Source of the DNA: Streptomyces cyaneochromogenes
GTDB taxonomy: Bacteria > Actinomycetota > Actinomycetes > Streptomycetales > Streptomycetaceae
NCBI RefSeq assembly: GCF_003963535.1
Contig: NZ_CP034539.1
Span: 3,038,001 to 3,102,000, forward strand
DNA length: 64,000 nucleotides
Direction: 5' to 3'
In this document: positions 61,080 through 64,000 of the stretch, piece by piece
Position numbering within the stretch: the first letter of the stretch is position 1
Layout: every line of letters begins with the position of its first letter
The notes under the pieces: model-generated
The model's input: only the letters and a program-made list of their open reading frames with translations
What the model was told of the DNA's origin: nothing
Database searches by the model: none
Program-made: the position numbers and the translations under genes

Positions 61080-62189
61080 GTGAGCGAGTCGAGGGGAACA
61101 GCGGGAGCGGAGGGTCCGGACGACCCGGGGCACCCGAAGGACCGCCAGTGCCCGGAGTGCGGGGCACCGAGAGCGGCCGACAACACTCCGTCGTGCGGCT
61201 GCGGCCCCCGTGCGTCCGAGGCTCTGCGGGACGCCCGTACGGCGGAGGCGGCCGCGGCGGAGGATTTCGATCCGCTGCGGATACGTCCATACGTGGAGTT
61301 GGAGGGCGGCGACGGGGAAACGATGCCGCTGCGGACCGTACCGCCGACCGCGACGCCGGCTGCCGCGCCCCAGGCTCCACCTCAAGCATCGCCCCACGCT
61401 CCGCCCCAAGCATCACCCCAACTTCCACCCCTCGCCCCGCCACCCGCCGACGCGACGTCGCCGCTCCCGACCCCCCTGTCACCCCGGGCCACGACGCCGA
61501 ACGCACAGGACCTGAGCCTGTTCGAGCCTGACACGACGCCCCCCGGCGACGAGGACGTCCACGACAGCGACGCCGCCCCGCGCGGGGTCCGCCGGCACCG
61601 TCGTACCGCACTGCTCGGCGTCGCCGGGGCGCTCGTGGCCGTAGTGGCGGCGGCGGGCCTGGCGAGCGGGATGCTGACCTACGAGAAGCCGACGCGGGAC
61701 ACGGCGCTGCCGGACGAGGTACGGCCGAGTGTCCCGGTCCCGGCGACGAGCGAGGCGTCGGAGGAACCGTCACCGACCGGACCGCCGGCGCGGTCGGCAC
61801 AGCCGCCTGCGGCGCCGTCGCCCACGCAGAGCGCGTCCCCGTCACCGTCGAGGTCGAGCGCGTCCCCGACCCCGTCCCGCTCGGCCGAACCGACGACCGC
61901 TCCCTCGACGCCGAAAGCCTCCTCCGCCTCCCAGGAGGAATCCGCCGCGCCCCGGGAGCCCACGCCTCCGACCCTCGCTCGCGGCGACCGGGGACCCGAG
62001 GTGGAGGAACTCGAACTCCGACTGACCCAGCTCGGCCTCTACACGAGGGAGGCCAGGGGCAACTACAACGAGGGCGTCGAGGACGCGGTCGCCAGGTATC
62101 AGTGGGCGCGGGGGATCCAGCCGGAGGAGTACGGGGTGTACGACCTGGCTACGCGGGAGATGCTGGAGTCGGAAACGACGGAACCGTGA
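61080..62189 (+). CDS. Single-pass protein with C-terminal peptidoglycan-binding domain
   Basis: A 369-residue protein. The N-terminus carries a small zinc-ribbon-like CPECGAPRAADNTPSCGCG (residues 20-38), then a Pro/Ala/Ser-rich cytoplasmic region, one membrane helix at about residues 183-203 (LLGVAGALVAVVAAAGLASG), a long Ser/Pro/Thr-rich extracytoplasmic stretch, and a PG_binding_1 domain at about residues 305-362 (RGDRGPEVEELELRLTQLGL; YNEGVEDAVARYQWARGIQP). It probably links the membrane to peptidoglycan. GTG at 61080 with GAGGGGAGG upstream. The function is otherwise unknown. Confidence 0.88.
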   Translation: MSESRGTAGAEGPDDPGHPKDRQCPECGAPRAADNTPSCGCGPRASEALRDARTAEAAAAEDFDPLRIRPYVELEGGDGETMPLRTVPPTATPAAAPQAPPQASPHAPPQASPQLPPLAPPPADATSPLPTPLSPRATTPNAQDLSLFEPDTTPPGDEDVHDSDAAPRGVRRHRRTALLGVAGALVAVVAAAGLASGMLTYEKPTRDTALPDEVRPSVPVPATSEASEEPSPTGPPARSAQPPAAPSPTQSASPSPSRSSASPTPSRSAEPTTAPSTPKASSASQEESAAPREPTPPTLARGDRGPEVEELELRLTQLGLYTREARGNYNEGVEDAVARYQWARGIQPEEYGVYDLATREMLESETTEP

Positions 62190-62260
62190 CGCTGCGCGGG
62201 CTTGGCCGCTCGCCCATGAGCTCGGGAGTGCAGGTTCGACGGCGGCTGCGAGCGGTCGGT

Positions 62261-62395
62261 GGCCGGTCGCGCAGTTCCCCGCACCCCCAGGCCGGCGGCA
62301 GCGCGGCCAACTCAAGGGGCGCGGGGCTGTATCACTTGCGGCTCCGCCGCGTGGGCGCGAGCAACCCTCCACGGCTCGCAGCCGCCGACGAACCG
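62261..62395. repeat. Streptomyces dispersed repeat, intergenic copy
   Basis: CGCGCAGTTCCCCGCACCCC, then AGGGGCGCGGGGCTGTATCA, TTGCGGCTCCGCCGCGTGGG and CGCAGCCGCCGACGAACCGG. This is a common Streptomyces intergenic element. The same module occurs in the ECF ATPase gene at 37254-37330. Here it is between a gene end (62189) and a convergent gene (62410), where such elements are usually found. Confidence 0.8.
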
Positions 62396-62409
62396 GCGAA
62401 CCCGAGCCC

Positions 62410-63078
62410 TCAGGCGACAATCACCCGAATCTCGCCGCCGGCCCCAGCCTCGACCCGCACCTGCCGCAAGTCCGCCACCTCCACGTCAGGCCCATGGAGA
62501 CCAGCCCTCGGCCCGACGCCCACGACCCGCATCCCCGCGGAGCGCCCGGCCTCGATCCCCGCCCCGGAGTCCTCGAACACCACACAGTCCTCCGGCGCGA
62601 CCCCGAGCTCGGCCGCCCCCTTCAGGAACCCCTCCGGATCAGGCTTGCTGGCCCCCACCGACTCCGCGGTGACCCGTACCTCCGGCATCCCCAGCCCGGC
62701 GGCAGCCATCCGCGCCGTGGCCAGCGCGACGTCCGCCGACGTCACCAGCGCGTGCGGCAGCCCCTGCAACGAGGCGAGAAACTCCGGCGCCCCCGGGATC
62801 GGCACCACGCCCGCCACATCCGCCGTCTCCTCGGCGAGCATGCGCGCGTTGTCGGCGTAGTTCTGCTCCATCGGCCGGTCGGGCAGCAGCAGCGCCATCG
62901 ACGCGTACCCCTGCCGGCCGTGCACGACCTTCATCACCTCGTCCCCGTCCAGCCCGTGCCGCTCGGCCCAGCCACGCCAGATCCGTTCCACGACGGCGTC
63001 CGAGTTGACGAGCGTGCCGTCCATGTCGAGGAGAAGGGCACGGGCGGTGAGGACGGTGGGCACGGTGGTGGCCGGCAT
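62410..63078 (-). CDS. HAD-IA family sugar-phosphatase-like hydrolase
   Basis: A 222-residue HAD-superfamily phosphatase. Motif I is LLLDMDGTLVNSD (residues about 14-26), motif II VTSADVALAT, motif III the Lys in GASKPDPEGFLKGAAELGV, and motif IV VVFEDSGAGIEAGRSAGM. It matches the beta-phosphoglucomutase/2-deoxyglucose-6-phosphatase (DOG-like) subgroup. It would dephosphorylate a small sugar phosphate in the cytoplasm. ATG at 63078 with TTGGAG upstream; a longer frame from 63132 is open. A dispersed repeat lies just beyond its stop. Confidence 0.93.
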   Translation of the reverse strand: MPATTVPTVLTARALLLDMDGTLVNSDAVVERIWRGWAERHGLDGDEVMKVVHGRQGYASMALLLPDRPMEQNYADNARMLAEETADVAGVVPIPGAPEFLASLQGLPHALVTSADVALATARMAAAGLGMPEVRVTAESVGASKPDPEGFLKGAAELGVAPEDCVVFEDSGAGIEAGRSAGMRVVGVGPRAGLHGPDVEVADLRQVRVEAGAGGEIRVIVA

Positions 63079-63273
63079 CGGCAGCTCCAAGGCGAGGGGC
63101 CCGGGGGTACAGGGGTGCCCCCGGAGGGACAAGGTGGTCCCGCCCGCCGGTCAGGGAAAACGGGCGGGAGCCACTTTGTTCCTCCACGGTACAAAACCAG
63201 GCGCGATCACGCCAGCGCCTCCAGAAACCGTTCACCGAGAGTTCAGCTCACCCGAGCCCCTCCGCCTCCCCGC

Positions 63274-63855
63274 TCAGCCGACGATCGCCTCCCACAGGCT
63301 CCACGCCCCCAGCCCCAGCATCACCAGCGCCGCCACCTTGGTGATCAGCTTCAACGGCACCCGCCGCATCAGCGCCTTCCCCCCGACGATCCCGATCGCC
63401 GCCACGGCCCACAGCGCCAGCACCGCACCGATGCCGACCGACAGCGGGTCGTCGTAGCGCGCCGCGAGGTTCGCCGTCATGATCTGCGTCAGATCCCCGA
63501 ACTCGGCGACCAGGATGAGCATGAACCCGGCCCCGGACACCTTCCAGAAGGACTGGTTCTCCGGCTTGCGGATCTCCTCGTCGTCCTCGTCCTTCTTCAT
63601 GAGCAGCACGGCGGCACCGCCCAGGAAGAGCACACCGGTGAGCGCCGACACGATCTGCTGGGGCAGCAGCGTCAGCACGCTGCCGGCCGCCACGGCCAGG
63701 GCGACGTGCACGGCGAACGCGGCGGCGACACCGGCGAAGACGTAGGAGGCGCGATAGCGCGTACCGAGGACGAGCCCGGCGAGCGCGGTCTTGTCGGGCA
63801 GTTCGGCGAGGAAGACGACGCCGAAGACGACCGCCGTCACGGTAAAGCTGATCAA
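63274..63855 (-). CDS. TMEM165/GDT1-family (UPF0016) cation transporter
   Basis: A 193-residue membrane protein with six helices in two repeats. The two family motifs are seen: VVFLAELPDKTALAGLVLGT in the first half and ILVAEFGDLTQIMTANLAAR in the second, separated by an acidic loop (KKDEDDEEIRKPENQ). The family transports Mn2+ or Ca2+ against protons. The start is a TTG at 63855 preceded by TGAGGAA; a GTG five codons later is possible. I found no Mn-sensing yybP-ykoY riboswitch in the 145 bases upstream inside the window. A hairpin at 63866-63887 and a 20-bp palindrome at 63938-63957 are the only structures there. Confidence 0.93.
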   Translation of the reverse strand: MISFTVTAVVFGVVFLAELPDKTALAGLVLGTRYRASYVFAGVAAAFAVHVALAVAAGSVLTLLPQQIVSALTGVLFLGGAAVLLMKKDEDDEEIRKPENQSFWKVSGAGFMLILVAEFGDLTQIMTANLAARYDDPLSVGIGAVLALWAVAAIGIVGGKALMRRVPLKLITKVAALVMLGLGAWSLWEAIVG

Positions 63856-64000
63856 GGTTCCTCAATCGGTCGGGGCTGCCCCACCGAGAGAATTGTCACT
63901 GCGCTACGACACCTCGGCACGGCAGCACACGTGGCACCCGTGCCGTACGGCACGGGCGTGCACTGCTTGCCGAAGGTCTCGCTGGCCGACCCCGTGAACG

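Noticed and set aside
63856..64000. Mn-sensing yybP-ykoY riboswitch or a partial gene at the right edge
   Set aside because: No conserved riboswitch motif is seen. An open frame on either strand in the last 145 bases has no start or recognisable sequence; only a hairpin and a palindrome are visible.

Overview
The window is high-GC actinobacterial DNA. Its gene content points to a Streptomyces chromosome: a bifunctional RNase H/acid phosphatase like S. coelicolor SCO2299, an AbaA-like XRE/DUF397/ATPase trio, a SigE-family ECF sigma factor, many GTG starts, a GT87-PAP2 fusion and Streptomyces-type dispersed GC repeats. I see no phage, transposase, rRNA, tRNA or CRISPR array.

Layout. 1-9.0 kb: AraC regulator and EamA transporter, Uma2 nuclease, MerR regulator, RNB ribonuclease, yaaA, eda, and a Nif3 / zinc-ribbon / RNase H-phosphatase operon. 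The zinc-ribbon gene appears to start at CTG. 9.2-10.9 kb: two Streptomyces-type hypotheticals and a terminator. 10.9-14.2 kb: SDR dehydrogenase, Zn-alcohol dehydrogenase and MaoC hydratase. 14.4-24.4 kb: response regulator, ECF sigma with a membrane partner, two MFS exporters, a methyltransferase, an amidase, membrane proteins and an F420-type oxidoreductase. 24.4-27.7 kb: alpha/alpha-toroid protein, methyltransferase and GT4 operon. 27.9-33.1 kb: KstR-like regulator, a TPP riboswitch with no thiamine gene behind it, ferredoxin plus aldehyde dehydrogenase, MBL hydrolase, SnoaL-like protein and a phosphotransferase. 33.1-39.0 kb: cobalamin riboswitch and a five-gene operon (two surface proteins plus ECF T, A and S components). 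39.3-42.6 kb: secreted SLT-like protein, then CYP125-like P450 divergent from a FadA5-like thiolase. 42.6-49.3 kb: AbaA-like trio, then an alpha/beta hydrolase coupled to a caspase-NTPase-WD40 protein. 49.4-63.9 kb: envelope membrane enzymes, small-molecule enzymes, a drug MFS with a C-terminal MarR-like domain, a peptidoglycan-binding protein, a HAD phosphatase and a GDT1-family transporter.

How the genes fit together. The most coherent theme is a dispersed steroid or branched-lipid side-chain pathway. CYP125, alcohol dehydrogenase, aldehyde dehydrogenase, hydratase-2, hydroxyacyl-CoA dehydrogenase and FadA5-type thiolase would act in sequence, with a 3Fe-4S-type ferredoxin as likely P450 donor. 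A KstR-like TetR protein is encoded among them, and boxes matching the mycobacterial KstR consensus (TNNAACNNGTTNNA) lie upstream of several of these units. A second 15-bp inverted repeat, CTGACGnnnC(A/G)TCAG, also recurs upstream of these genes and of the F420-type oxidoreductase. An acyl-CoA ligase, an acyl-CoA dehydrogenase and ring-degradation genes are not in the window.

The strongest candidates for something undescribed are the orphan TPP riboswitch pointing antisense into kstR, the shared 15-bp motif, and the hydrolase plus caspase-STAND-WD40 pair beside an AbaA-like locus.
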